DNA from: JAFGPJ01 sp964439135
GTDB lineage: Bacteria; Planctomycetota; Phycisphaerae; Sedimentisphaerales; Anaerobacaceae
Assembly: GCA_964439135.1 (NCBI GenBank)
Contig: CAYTNN010000019.1
Coordinates: forward strand, 1-32,921
Length of the DNA: 32,921 nt
Direction: 5' to 3'
The first letter of the stretch is position 1. Each line of letters starts with the position of its first letter. The position numbers were made by a program, and so were the translations under genes. Below are positions 1 to 8,359 of the stretch, one piece after another. Below the pieces are notes generated by a model. That model did not search any database, was not told where the DNA came from, and was given only the letters and a program-made list of their open reading frames with translations.

Positions 1-505
1 AGAATTTCATGCTTTGAGGCGGCGAGAAAACAAAGCCAATTCAAAGCCAATCAAACCCAATTTCAAGATCCCACAATATTTTACAAAGGACCAACGAAAC
101 GAGAAAAAGTGGTAAAAAAGACGAAAAAACGCGTTCTTCTGAAAACAGGCTCTGTTGACATAAGCCTTATCGATTACACAGATATATCGGATTATTAAGA
201 GAGTCTCAATTGGCCAAATGTCCAAATGCTCAATTCACAAGCTCGTTTTTAGCCCAAAAAGAACGTTTAACTCGAAAATCAGGGATAAAATTTCCGTCAA
301 ATTCAGGATTTTTGAAGGTTTTAGGAGCAAAAAGTGCTACAAGGGTCAATTTATCGGGATAGTCAGCACGATTCGGCTGCCGATCTGAAAAACGGCTGAT
401 TATTTTATACTTAATATGAAATTCTGGAGATTTTAATGCTACAATTAGGCGTTCACGTCCGAAAATAACACTTTTACTGCCAGCAGTGAACAATGAGGAA
501 AGCTA
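1..505. other. Gene-poor leader with low-complexity tract
   Basis: No convincing gene lies in this stretch. The first 115 bases are A-rich, with repeated CAA/AAG/CCAAT words; one plus-strand frame reads ENKANSKPIKPNFK before running into a stop. From memory, this kind of Lys-Pro-Asn-rich text recurs as a dispersed intergenic tract in Phycisphaerae genomes, but I cannot search to confirm it. Open frames on the minus strand at 7-225 and 230-493 lack ribosome binding sites, and the second uses a TTG start. The end of the stretch carries the GAGGAA ribosome binding site at 495-500 for the gene starting at 506. Confidence 0.5.
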
Positions 506-1012
506 ATGATCGAAACAAGCGTACTTTTAAAAGCGTATTACGAAGCCCTGTATGAGCGGATGGAGGCTCAAAAAGAGATTTTGGCGGCAAAAATCGACGT
601 ATTTCTCGCCGAAGAGATAGAAAAACAAGGATTCGAGGGCTTTAACGAGGAAAAATACAAGGCGTACCGTGATGCCTGCCTGGCATTTATAGATGAGCGT
701 ATAGAGGCGTACAATCCGATTGGGATTCAATATATCTATGACCGAATCAATGCCAAGGAAGTCATTGAATTGGAGTTACAGCTCAACTGGTATGACAGCA
801 GGAATGAATTCCAATCTTTGGTGGAAACGGCACGAAGCAAAGCAGATGAGGATTTGACAGAGGAACAATTAAAGCCGGTCGCTGAGGAGATTATCACCGA
901 AGCCGGTGTATTCCCGAACAGGAGCATCATCTCAGCTTATGAGGAGAAACCGGGCCTGAACAAGCTGCCGGATTATATCGTGGCACGAACTCTTGAAGAG
1001 GTTATTGTCTAA
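506..1012 (+). CDS. Hypothetical acidic helical protein, 168 aa
   Basis: I do not recognise this protein. It is 168 residues long, rich in Glu/Lys/Ala and predicted by eye to be mostly helical. There is no signal peptide or membrane segment, so it is probably cytoplasmic. The first ~65 residues form an amphipathic helical stretch (AYYEALYERMEAQKEILAAK and onward). A GAGGAA ribosome binding site at 495-500, five bases before the ATG, supports the start. The gene is followed by a 192-base gap before the Gfo/Idh/MocA gene, so the two are probably not tightly coupled. Coding character is good, with regular codon structure and no competing strong frame. The function is unknown. Confidence 0.75.
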   Translation: MIETSVLLKAYYEALYERMEAQKEILAAKIDVFLAEEIEKQGFEGFNEEKYKAYRDACLAFIDERIEAYNPIGIQYIYDRINAKEVIELELQLNWYDSRNEFQSLVETARSKADEDLTEEQLKPVAEEIITEAGVFPNRSIISAYEEKPGLNKLPDYIVARTLEEVIV

Positions 1013-1204
1013 GCAGGGGGGCGAAAGTTTTTAACTTTTTTAGTTTGCCCTTGCCGTCAGGTTTTCATTTGTATATTCTGCTTTTGGCTTTTAACGTTGT
1101 ATGTTTTATGAAAATATCGGGGCATTTTGTTGCAGGATATAGGAATAATTAATGGCATTTGTAAAATCAACAAGCCTTGTTTTTTTTGAGGAAGGAGTTA
1201 ACTC

Positions 1205-2674
1205 ATGAAAGTTTTCACACGTCGAGATTTTATGAAAAGTACGATCGCCGCCGGTGCCGGCCTGACGCTGGCCAGTCCATTTTCCCGTGCACGAGGAGCG
1301 AATGACGACATACGAGTGGCGGTAGTCGGCATTAACGGCCGGGGCGGCTCGCACATTGGCGCATTCGATGGGATGAAAGGTGTACGGCTGGCGGGTCTGT
1401 GCGATGTGGACAGCAATGTCCTTGAGCGTCGATCCAAATCCTTTAAGGACCGCAATACGCCGGTCGAAGGTTATGTCGATATTCGCGAACTTCTGGAGAA
1501 TAAGAACATCGACGCGATTTCTATTGCCACGACCAATCACTGGCACTCGCTGGCGACGATTTGGGCCTGCCAGGCGGGTAAAGACGTTTATGTCGAAAAG
1601 CCGTGCAGCCACAATGTCTTCGAAGGCCGAAAGTGCGTCGAGGCCGCCCGAAAATACAAGCGGATAGTGCAGCACGGCACACAAAGCCGTTCCAGCAGCA
1701 GTTGGGCAAAACAGGTAGCTGCTATCGCCAGCGGCAAGTACGGCAAGCTGCTGGTATCCAAGGCCTGGGCCTCCAAGAATGGAAGTGGGCGTTGGAGCAT
1801 CGGGTTTAAAGAGACCAAGAAGCCACCGGAAAATCTTGACTTTAATATCTGGCTCGGCCCGGCACCAAAACAGCCGTACCATGAGAATATAGTCCACTAC
1901 AACTGGCACTGGTTCTGGGACTTCGGAAACGGTGAGATAGGCAACCAGGGCGTGCATCAGATGGATATCGCACGCTGGGCCATCCCCGGCGGCAGGCTTC
2001 CAAAGAGCGTGATAAGCATGGGCGGGCGATGGGTTAACTCGACAGACGGCCATCCGCCTTTTACCGACCAGGCACAGACTCCCAACTGCCAGCTTACTGT
2101 GATGGACTTTGGCGGGCCGCTGCTCGTCTTCGAGGTCATCGGTTTGGTCGACAGGGCGGGACTCGACGGTAAAAAGTATCCGAAAAAAGTCGGCAACGAA
2201 TTCTACCTCGAAGAAGGAGTAATCAAGGATGGGAAATTCTACCCCAAGGGTTCGGACAAAGCCGAAGACCTGGGCGACGTCGACTTCGAGATGGGCCCCG
2301 GCGACATCTTCGAGAACTTTATCCAGTGTATGCGCACCCGCAACAGCAAAGATCTCCATGCCGGCATCGACAAGGCGCATCTATCCGCGGCGTGCTGCCA
2401 TTTGGGCAATATCTCTTACCGGCTGGGACAACAGGTTTCCGGCACTACCCGACCCGATGTGCTCGACAAGCACGAGGAAGTCGCCAAGTCATGGGAGACG
2501 ATTGAGCAGACCGTAAAGGGAACCCTGGGCCTTGATCTGTCGAAGAGCACCTACAATCTCGGTCCGATGCTGAAGTTCAATCCCAGGACCGAAAAATTCA
2601 TGGGCAATGCGGCTGCCGATAAACTGCTGACGCGACCGTATCGCAAGCCGTTCGTCGTACCTGAAAAAGTCTAA
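1205..2674 (+). CDS. Tat-exported Gfo/Idh/MocA family oxidoreductase
   Basis: This is an NAD(P)-dependent sugar or cyclitol dehydrogenase-type protein of 489 residues. It opens with a twin-arginine signal (RRDFMK at residues 6-11, then a hydrophobic run to about residue 32), so it is probably exported folded with its cofactor. A Rossmann motif (VAVVGINGRGG) follows at about 38-48. The family's cofactor-binding EKP signature appears as VYVEKPCSHNVFEGRK near residue 130, after NHWHSLATIWACQAGKD. The C-terminal two thirds match the Gfo/Idh/MocA C-terminal sheet domain of planctomycete secreted members. A strong AGGAAGGAG site stands just upstream of the ATG. The substrate cannot be told from sequence; planctomycete genomes carry many paralogs thought to act on breakdown products of polysaccharides. 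Confidence 0.92.
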   Translation: MKVFTRRDFMKSTIAAGAGLTLASPFSRARGANDDIRVAVVGINGRGGSHIGAFDGMKGVRLAGLCDVDSNVLERRSKSFKDRNTPVEGYVDIRELLENKNIDAISIATTNHWHSLATIWACQAGKDVYVEKPCSHNVFEGRKCVEAARKYKRIVQHGTQSRSSSSWAKQVAAIASGKYGKLLVSKAWASKNGSGRWSIGFKETKKPPENLDFNIWLGPAPKQPYHENIVHYNWHWFWDFGNGEIGNQGVHQMDIARWAIPGGRLPKSVISMGGRWVNSTDGHPPFTDQAQTPNCQLTVMDFGGPLLVFEVIGLVDRAGLDGKKYPKKVGNEFYLEEGVIKDGKFYPKGSDKAEDLGDVDFEMGPGDIFENFIQCMRTRNSKDLHAGIDKAHLSAACCHLGNISYRLGQQVSGTTRPDVLDKHEEVAKSWETIEQTVKGTLGLDLSKSTYNLGPMLKFNPRTEKFMGNAAADKLLTRPYRKPFVVPEKV

Positions 2675-2701
2675 GAAGCAGCAAGCGAATTGAGAATTAC
2701 G

Positions 2702-3571
2702 TCAAAGTCGCTGTAATATGATGCCGCCTACGATGAAAATAAGGCCGACGAGCGTGGAAGGAAGAATCGTTTCGCCGACGATAAATGAAATCAATATGAG
2801 CGAAAGGAAAGGAACCATGTAGATCAAGTTCGTGACATGTGCGGTTGTTTTCGAGAGTTTCAACGCCTTGAGCCACAGCAGGAATGTGATTCCCATTTCG
2901 AATAATCCCACATAAACCGCTCCGAGCAAGCCGGGTGGATTCGGGACGTGCACGCCCCCCAGAATCACCATCAAGAGAAACGTAAGAACCGACCCGAATG
3001 CGAAATTAAGGAACAATCTGACCACTTCATCGCGTTTATCGCGCACGTTGTAAATCCAGAACAATGCCCAGATTATCGAACTGCCCGTTGCCAACGATAC
3101 GCCGAGTGTATCGGTGAACTTGAATCCCATAATGTCGCCGCGAGTTGAAATGACAAAAACACCCACAAAGCATATGAATGTCGCGAGAATATCTTTGGAT
3201 CTGATTTTCTGTTTTAGCAGAGGTATCGACAATAGCACGAGCGTTATCGGCCAGACGAAGTTCAGCGGCTGGGCCTCCTGGGCAGGGAGTATCGAGTATG
3301 CCTTGAACAGAACGGCGTAGTAAAGAAATGGATTCAGAAAACCCAGCAGGGCGGAATAAAGGTAGTCTTTTCCTGAGAGGCTTTTGAGCAGGCTCAGCCT
3401 GTTCGAAAGCAGAATGTATATAAAGAAAGCGCCGGTCGATGTGATCGACGCATAAAACAGCAACGAGAAAACGTCTACATGGCGAAGCGAAATCTTGAAG
3501 GCCGACGCGGAAGTGGCCCAGAACAGAACGGCGGCAGAAGCACACAAATAAGCTCTTGTTTGTTTTTCCAT
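2702..3571 (-). CDS. EamA/DMT-superfamily transporter
   Basis: A 289-residue integral membrane protein with about ten hydrophobic segments arranged as two repeats of five, which is the EamA (drug/metabolite transporter) architecture. The first repeat starts at residue ~8 (LCASAAVLFWATSASAFKI) and the second near residue 155 (LGVSLATGSSIIWALFWI). Both show the aromatic/Trp pattern at the repeat start typical of the family. Members export amino acids, nucleobases or other small metabolites; the substrate is not predictable here. It begins 10 bases after the ABC permease stop codon on the same strand, so it is likely the last gene of the ABC operon. It converges with the upstream oxidoreductase gene, leaving only 27 bases between stops. 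Confidence 0.9.
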   Translation of the reverse strand: MEKQTRAYLCASAAVLFWATSASAFKISLRHVDVFSLLFYASITSTGAFFIYILLSNRLSLLKSLSGKDYLYSALLGFLNPFLYYAVLFKAYSILPAQEAQPLNFVWPITLVLLSIPLLKQKIRSKDILATFICFVGVFVISTRGDIMGFKFTDTLGVSLATGSSIIWALFWIYNVRDKRDEVVRLFLNFAFGSVLTFLLMVILGGVHVPNPPGLLGAVYVGLFEMGITFLLWLKALKLSKTTAHVTNLIYMVPFLSLILISFIVGETILPSTLVGLIFIVGGIILQRL

Positions 3572-3581
3572 ATACTCTGTA

Positions 3582-4409
3582 TTACAGCGGCAAATCGCGG
3601 CGATACCAGATGATGCCGCCTAAAAGGGACGAGATGACAAGCAGTGATACCAGTACACAAAAGTCGCCCACGGGCCATTTTCCGTGGAATATCTCGGGGC
3701 CATGAACGTAATGAAAAATCGTTGCCGGTGACATCCATTTCATTCGGGGCCACCAGTCAGCGATGATCGAGACAAAATAGTTTACAGCCAGATAGGCGAC
3801 CGTCAGTCCGACGGCGGTGCCTCGTCTAAAACACGCCGCCGACAGCAGTGAAACTCCACCGACGGCGCTGGCGAGCGTGCCGCCGATGATTGCTATTTTG
3901 AAGAAGGAAAACAACGGGATCGGCTGGCCGAAGTCGTATATACTGGTGGCGACGACCGTCCCGGTAAACATTACCATGACCAGTGCGAACATTCCGATGA
4001 CCGTGATGAGGCCGGCGCATATGTATACGTGAATTTTTGTGGCCTGGCGGCTCAGGATCAATTCCATGGAGCCGTTTTGTACCCCACCGGCCAGCAGGGA
4101 GGTTGGGACGCCCACGGCAAAGAGCATGTACAAGGTCAAAACCAATGGATGTTGATAACCGATTGCTATGAGCCCGGATACGTTGCCGACCTGTAACGCC
4201 TCGCCCCCTAAAATCGATTTGATAAACGAAGGGAGCATGTCGATAAACTGAAGGAATGTTTTGACGCTTTCGTTGTCATTCACGATGCCGCAGATGGCTA
4301 TCTGAAAAAGGAAGATTATTAGAGCAATAAAACCCCACGCAGGCAGGATTCGAAGCGTCCAGAATCGCAGCAGCGGCAATGGGAACGAGGTACGTTGCTT
4401 AGTCTCCAT
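3582..4409 (-). CDS. ABC-2 type transporter permease
   Basis: A 275-residue membrane protein with about six transmembrane segments: the first near residues 12-40 (LRFWTLRILPAWGFIALIIF), the last just before a short C-terminal tail ending RRDLPL. The arrangement fits the ABC-2 permease family, which pairs with a soluble ATPase to export drugs, lipids or polysaccharides. The open frame extends 12 codons further upstream, but the ATG at 4407-4409 is chosen because an AGGAGG sits at 4416-4421, six bases away. That start lies inside the last codons of the ATPase gene (11-base overlap), indicating translational coupling. Its partner is the ATPase at 4399-5307. The substrate is unknown. Confidence 0.88.
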   Translation of the reverse strand: METKQRTSFPLPLLRFWTLRILPAWGFIALIIFLFQIAICGIVNDNESVKTFLQFIDMLPSFIKSILGGEALQVGNVSGLIAIGYQHPLVLTLYMLFAVGVPTSLLAGGVQNGSMELILSRQATKIHVYICAGLITVIGMFALVMVMFTGTVVATSIYDFGQPIPLFSFFKIAIIGGTLASAVGGVSLLSAACFRRGTAVGLTVAYLAVNYFVSIIADWWPRMKWMSPATIFHYVHGPEIFHGKWPVGDFCVLVSLLVISSLLGGIIWYRRDLPL

Positions 4410-5307
4410 GGTCCGCCTCCTGCCGGTAGTATTGAATAAAGGCATTCTCCAGCGACGTTTCCGGTGTGGCGATGCGGTCGACGGGAAAACTGGCGAGCCA
4501 TTTTATCACGGCCTCGGCGGTGCCGTGATATGCAAGATCGAGCGATACATCGTTTTGTTGAATCATTCGGACACCGGGCAGGCCGTCGGTTGGCAGCGGG
4601 GGGACTTTGGTTCCTTTGACAAACCAGACTTTCAGACGCCTCTCTCCCTGTTGGACTATCTTTGAAATCGGAGCCAGCTCAATCAGACGGCCCTGGCGCA
4701 ATATGGCAGCCCGCCCGCAGACGGCGGCCACTTCACTGAGGTCATGAGAGGACAGCAGCACGGTTGCCCCAGCCTTTGCAGCCTCGCGAATCAGGTCCAG
4801 CACAACCTGGCGCACGAGCGGGTCGAGTCCTATCGTGGGCTCATCCAGAATGAGCACTTCGGGCTTATGTTGAAACGCAAAGACGACACCCACTTTCTGA
4901 CGATTGCCCTTTGACAGGGCACGAACACGTCGATCCAGATCCAGATCGAGTCTCTCGGCCAGCTCTTGTTGCCGTTTGTCTACTTCGCTGCCGTTGCCGA
5001 GCCTTGCAAGGAGTGTCAGCGACTTTCGTGCCGTCAGCCCCTGCCATGTGCGAAAGTCGCCCGGCAGGTAGCCGATACGCGTATGCTGCGTCGCCCGTCC
5101 CGGCATGACTCGCTCGCCCAACAGGCGGCACTGGCCGCTCGTCGCCCTGAGCAGGCCCATCAGACAACGTATTGTGGTCGTCTTGCCGGAGCCGTTTGGG
5201 CCGAGATAGCCGAATATCTCGCCTTTTTCGATGTCGAAGGACAAGTCCTCGACACCTCTGGCTGAGCCGTACTGTTTCGTCAGTGTCTTGACTTCGAGTG
5301 CCTTCAT
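4399..5307 (-). CDS. ABC transporter ATP-binding protein (ABC-2 exporter type)
   Basis: The 302-residue nucleotide-binding subunit of an ABC exporter. Walker A is GPNGSGKTT at residues 36-44, the signature is LSKGNRQ from 131, Walker B is VLILDEPT at 151-158, followed by the D-loop GLDP, and the H-loop histidine lies in SSHDLSEV near residue 188. The extra ~100 residues after the ATPase core are usual for ABC-2 (CcmA-like) ATPases. It is the first gene of a three-gene minus-strand operon with the permease (overlapping) and the EamA transporter. An AAGG lies seven bases upstream of the ATG. Nothing in the sequence indicates the exported substrate. Confidence 0.93.
   Translation of the reverse strand: MKALEVKTLTKQYGSARGVEDLSFDIEKGEIFGYLGPNGSGKTTTIRCLMGLLRATSGQCRLLGERVMPGRATQHTRIGYLPGDFRTWQGLTARKSLTLLARLGNGSEVDKRQQELAERLDLDLDRRVRALSKGNRQKVGVVFAFQHKPEVLILDEPTIGLDPLVRQVVLDLIREAAKAGATVLLSSHDLSEVAAVCGRAAILRQGRLIELAPISKIVQQGERRLKVWFVKGTKVPPLPTDGLPGVRMIQQNDVSLDLAYHGTAEAVIKWLASFPVDRIATPETSLENAFIQYYRQEADHGD
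4416..4421 (-). promoter_or_regulatory. Ribosome binding site fixing the permease start
   Basis: The minus strand reads AGGAGG here, six bases before the ATG at 4409. This decides between two in-frame ATGs for the ABC-2 permease and places the start within the 3' end of the ATPase gene. Confidence 0.8.
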
Positions 5308-5599
5308 AGAACCTTATTGTCTTCAATTATCTGCTTTCTGTCCAGTTGAAATCAAACCGCTAAATATGTACCGATTCGAATTTCTTCTAAAGCGTGACAA
5401 AGCATGGAGAGATACCATAGTTAATTTCCGACCGGACTGTTTAATGTGTATTCTTTGACGGCTTCGAAATAGGCCACAGTCTGCTTTCTCGCATCAGAGA
5501 CAACTCCAAGTTTAGTTGCTGTCACTGACAGGTGGCGATCTCTCATATTCTACTGCCTGAGTTATACAATCACAAGCAAACAGATATGTCGGCCTCCTG
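5308..5599. other. Intergenic region upstream of the ABC operon
   Basis: This 292-base gap separates the EEP gene (which ends at 5600 on the minus strand) from the ABC operon. It should hold the operon promoter, but I could not pick a convincing -35/-10 pair. The only structure seen is a short perfect palindrome, CTGTCACTGACAG, at 5519-5531, which could be an operator or chance. No gene is supported here. Confidence 0.5.
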
Positions 5600-6997
5600 C
5601 TAAGGGATTCGATATGTAGTCACGACCGGCAGATGATCGGAAAGGTCGGTCTGGATTACCCGATGCTCAAGCAACAGCCAATCCCTTGGAACGAAGATGT
5701 GGTCAATTGTGCGGTGCGGATCGTGGGAGGAGATTGTAAATGGGCCATCGAGCTTGGCGGAGAATTTTCCCGTATCGACGATCCGCCTTATCTCCAATTC
5801 GTTCGGATCAGCGTTGAAGTCGCCGGCCATAATAGCAGGCCGGTCTCCGGCGAAATCAAGGAGCTGCTCGACCTGGGGGAGTTTGACCTCGTAAAAGTCG
5901 TTAGCGTTCAGATGCACAGATGCCAGCAGAATCTCCTGTCCACCTATATCGGCTTTGCACCAGAGAGTGCTCTGGTCGTCATAACCAATCTCGTAGAATT
6001 CTTTTGTTCCCGCCATCTTTTGATTCGTCAACGGATCGATGGGCCGGCGCGACAGAATCGCATTGCCCTCAATCATACGGTAGAACGGCAATCCATCGTT
6101 TATGCATTGCCCGAACGCCCAAATGTGCATCCCTGTTTTCTCGGCCAGGACCGGCACCTGATTGAACGAGCCCGGCCCCGAATCGATTACAACCTCCTGC
6201 AGGAAGACGATATCGGGCTGCTGTTGCCAGATCAGCTCACCAATTTTCTCAATGTGCTCGGCCACCCGTTCGGGCTTCTCGAAACGCCAGCCGCCCCGGT
6301 AGGCCCCGCCCATCCAGATGTTGTAGGTCATAACTTTCAGGATAACACCGTTCGCGTCGGATACAAGCGCCGTCGGCGGACGGGAGGTCTGGCCGTAAAG
6401 TGGCGTTTCGCCAGGCCCAAGGAATCTGGCGTTGACGAACAACAAGACAAGCAACACGACCGGTATCGCGACCTGGATTGAGGATGTCAGCAACAGACAG
6501 CGAGTGGCCATCCGCCGCTGTTCACGCGGCCAGGACCTGCGCCGCCAGAGCCAACAAGCCGGGAGGATAGCGAAGATAACCAGGATTGGCCACAGTGGAC
6601 CTTCCGCGTATCGAAGCCACACAGTGTTTCCAATTCTATGGGTACCACGTGCCGTGCGGAATCCCAGGAATTGCCATCGAGTACCCCCAAATTCCTGCAA
6701 TCGCCGTTGCATGTTCTGCACGAAGCTCAATGGGGACCCGGATGACGACCAGCTCCAGTTTATGTCAGATTTGAAGGAACTGATTGTCTCGGGGAGGCGC
6801 ATAGACACCCTTACATAGAATCGGCCCCGCGCGGAACTCAACTCGAAGTACTGGTTCTCAAGACGAATTCCGAGGCAATCGGCACGCCAGTACGATTTGG
6901 CGACGAGCATTGCCGCCAGCGCCCATAGGAGGAAGGACACCGCCACCGTAATAGTTAGCGTGATACAGCCTATTTGTCTCAGTTGTCTCGGATTCAT
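5600..6997 (-). CDS. Membrane-anchored endonuclease/exonuclease/phosphatase (EEP) family protein
   Basis: A 465-residue protein with two parts. The N-terminal ~190 residues contain three hydrophobic segments (about 10-33, 134-150 and 168-190) around a non-hydrophobic stretch rich in beta-type sequence (35-130). The C-terminal part, from about 220, is an EEP fold: MTYNIW at 223-228, FLQEV with catalytic Glu near 268, NAILSRRP, the HLN motif, GDFN at 392-395, TIDH at 430-433 and SDHLPVV at 453-459. All catalytic Asp/Asn/His positions are present, so it is probably an active metal-dependent phosphodiesterase or nuclease. With a cytoplasmic N-terminus, three TM segments would place the catalytic domain outside the cytoplasm. 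Possible substrates are DNA, phospholipid head groups or sugar phosphates; sequence alone cannot choose. Confidence 0.88.
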   Translation of the reverse strand: MNPRQLRQIGCITLTITVAVSFLLWALAAMLVAKSYWRADCLGIRLENQYFELSSARGRFYVRVSMRLPETISSFKSDINWSWSSSGSPLSFVQNMQRRLQEFGGTRWQFLGFRTARGTHRIGNTVWLRYAEGPLWPILVIFAILPACWLWRRRSWPREQRRMATRCLLLTSSIQVAIPVVLLVLLFVNARFLGPGETPLYGQTSRPPTALVSDANGVILKVMTYNIWMGGAYRGGWRFEKPERVAEHIEKIGELIWQQQPDIVFLQEVVIDSGPGSFNQVPVLAEKTGMHIWAFGQCINDGLPFYRMIEGNAILSRRPIDPLTNQKMAGTKEFYEIGYDDQSTLWCKADIGGQEILLASVHLNANDFYEVKLPQVEQLLDFAGDRPAIMAGDFNADPNELEIRRIVDTGKFSAKLDGPFTISSHDPHRTIDHIFVPRDWLLLEHRVIQTDLSDHLPVVTTYRIP

Positions 6998-7020
6998 TTA
7001 TCACTTATCTGTCGAGCAGA

Positions 7021-7051
7021 CCTGCCGGCCTCGCAACTCGAAGCCGGCAGG
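7021..7051 (-). terminator. Strong hairpin after the LolA/TPR gene, possible terminator
   Basis: A perfect 9-bp inverted repeat, CCTGCCGGC (7021-7029) and GCCGGCAGG (7043-7051), encloses a 13-base loop. It lies between the stop of the minus-strand gene at 7085 and the start of the EEP gene at 6997. It is GC-rich enough to end transcription of the sigma/TPR operon, but no clear U-run follows on the minus strand, so it could instead be a 3'-end stabiliser or attenuator. Confidence 0.5.
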
Positions 7052-7084
7052 ATATACATAATCTTTAAGGCGATAGATTTCCGC

Positions 7085-8359
7085 CTACTGGCCCTTGATT
7101 TTGGCGATGCACTCACGTGCATCTTTGAGAGGGAATTGGTCCGGTTTGCGGACTCCCTGCCCTGAGGCCAGACATTTCTCGAAGGCATCAAGGGCCTTTT
7201 CTTTTTGTCCGATATCCATGTATGCGCGACCGAGGTAGAACCAGGTCGACTCTATCCAGCCTTTGAGATTCGGATACTCGCCGACGGCCTTCTCGTAGGC
7301 TTCGATCTCTTTATCATTTTGTCCGAGCCGATGGTGAGACAGACCGATCATCATCAAAGCCGTCTCGGCAATATTCAGATCCGGGAACTTCTCATAGACC
7401 TGCTGGTATACTGCCATCGCTTCGGCATATTTCTTTTCCTTGTGGAATAGATCTTCGCCTCGATTGAAGAGGGCTTTGCTTTCTTCGATTTCTTTTTCGT
7501 TTACTACGGTCATTCCCGGGGGTAATTCAAATAGCTCATCGGGCATATCCTTGTTGTATATGAATGTTTGTGCATCTATGTCCGGCTCTCCTTCCTGTTT
7601 CAGGTTCTGCCAGAGCTTGGCCGTTTGTATCAACTTTGTTTTTGGATCCACCACGATTAAGAATGATGTGTTGCTCGGATGGTAGCTGCAAGTAACGACT
7701 ATCTGCTCCTGGCCGGAATTGGGATCTTTTTGAGTAGTCTGATTCCAATCATCGCTGAACAATCTGAGAGTCTCCAGCATCTCGCCCGTCAACCAGGGAC
7801 TCAACTCGGCCGCCTTGTACCAGTATTTCAGGTCGGAAATACCGGGGCCGTGTTTGATCCTTGCCACTTTCTCATGGGGTCGACACTCGTAAGCAATATT
7901 GCCCTGAACCACAATGATCCGTTTCTCACACTCGAAGCGCATCTTGAGGGGCTCTGAATTCTCGCCCGGGGACCGAATCCAAAAGTTGAAGTTCACAAGC
8001 TCAGGCTCGGAATCGGGGCCCCAGCGGGCCGTTCCCTTTATTCGCATACTCTTTACCTGTTCGATTGCTGCGATCGTTTGTTCCACCGACCAGGCTGTGG
8101 CGGCGGACCTGTCCAAAGTCGCTAATACAAAGGCTGCAAGAAGGACCGCCGCAGCGCTTGCTAATTTTACTGTTTTTGTTCTCATAATTCTTCTCCATTT
8201 TGAAACGGGGTAAATACGCTGATTAGCGGCCACCGCCTGTTTCATGCTTGTGGAGGCATCGCTGAGAATACGCTCATCCATCGCCGCTGAGCCGGTCTCT
8301 TCGACAGGCTCATGAAATGTCTTGTACAGAAGTTCCTTGATTTTCTCGGCTCGATTCAT
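7085..8359 (-). CDS. Single-pass membrane protein with LolA-like and TPR domains (putative anti-sigma partner)
   Basis: A 424-residue protein encoded with the ECF sigma factor and overlapping its stop by four bases (ATGA), which implies coupled translation. Residues 1-60 are hydrophilic and probably cytoplasmic; a TM segment follows at about 63-84. Residues ~90-285 read like the LolA/outer-membrane lipoprotein-sorting type beta fold that recurs in planctomycete sigma-linked membrane proteins. From about 290 to the end there are three TPR-like repeats (for example YAEAMAVYQQVYEKFPDL and EKALDAFEKCLASGQ). By position and topology it may hold the sigma factor at the membrane until an envelope signal is sensed. 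No zinc-finger anti-sigma motif (HxxxCxxC) is present, so the anti-sigma role is inference from context only. Confidence 0.8.
   Translation of the reverse strand: MNRAEKIKELLYKTFHEPVEETGSAAMDERILSDASTSMKQAVAANQRIYPVSKWRRIMRTKTVKLASAAAVLLAAFVLATLDRSAATAWSVEQTIAAIEQVKSMRIKGTARWGPDSEPELVNFNFWIRSPGENSEPLKMRFECEKRIIVVQGNIAYECRPHEKVARIKHGPGISDLKYWYKAAELSPWLTGEMLETLRLFSDDWNQTTQKDPNSGQEQIVVTCSYHPSNTSFLIVVDPKTKLIQTAKLWQNLKQEGEPDIDAQTFIYNKDMPDELFELPPGMTVVNEKEIEESKALFNRGEDLFHKEKKYAEAMAVYQQVYEKFPDLNIAETALMMIGLSHHRLGQNDKEIEAYEKAVGEYPNLKGWIESTWFYLGRAYMDIGQKEKALDAFEKCLASGQGVRKPDQFPLKDARECIAKIKGQ

Noticed and set aside
7..225. 72-codon minus-strand open frame
   Set aside because: No ribosome site; it is the complement of the A-rich low-complexity tract and reads as Phe/Tyr-rich text typical of such complements.
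230..493. 87-codon minus-strand open frame beginning with TTG
   Set aside because: No ribosome site and its start region coincides with the plus-strand ribosome site of the gene at 506. Composition is not impossible for a gene, so it could be revisited if homologs exist.
1018..1049. Possible terminator after the 168-aa gene
   Set aside because: GGGC/GCCC ends and an AAAGTT/AACTTT pair exist but do not nest into a stable stem; too weak to call.
1168..1188. Hairpin AACAA-GCC-TTGTT followed by a T-run, like a terminator
   Set aside because: The stem is only five weak base pairs and it sits just before the ribosome site of the Gfo/Idh/MocA gene. Probably chance in an AT-rich leader.
1106..2380. 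424-codon minus-strand open frame opposite the Gfo/Idh/MocA gene
   Set aside because: It is the antisense of a well-supported gene and its translation shows no domain.
5633..6481. 282-codon plus-strand open frame
   Set aside because: Antisense to the EEP gene, whose catalytic motifs are all on the minus strand.
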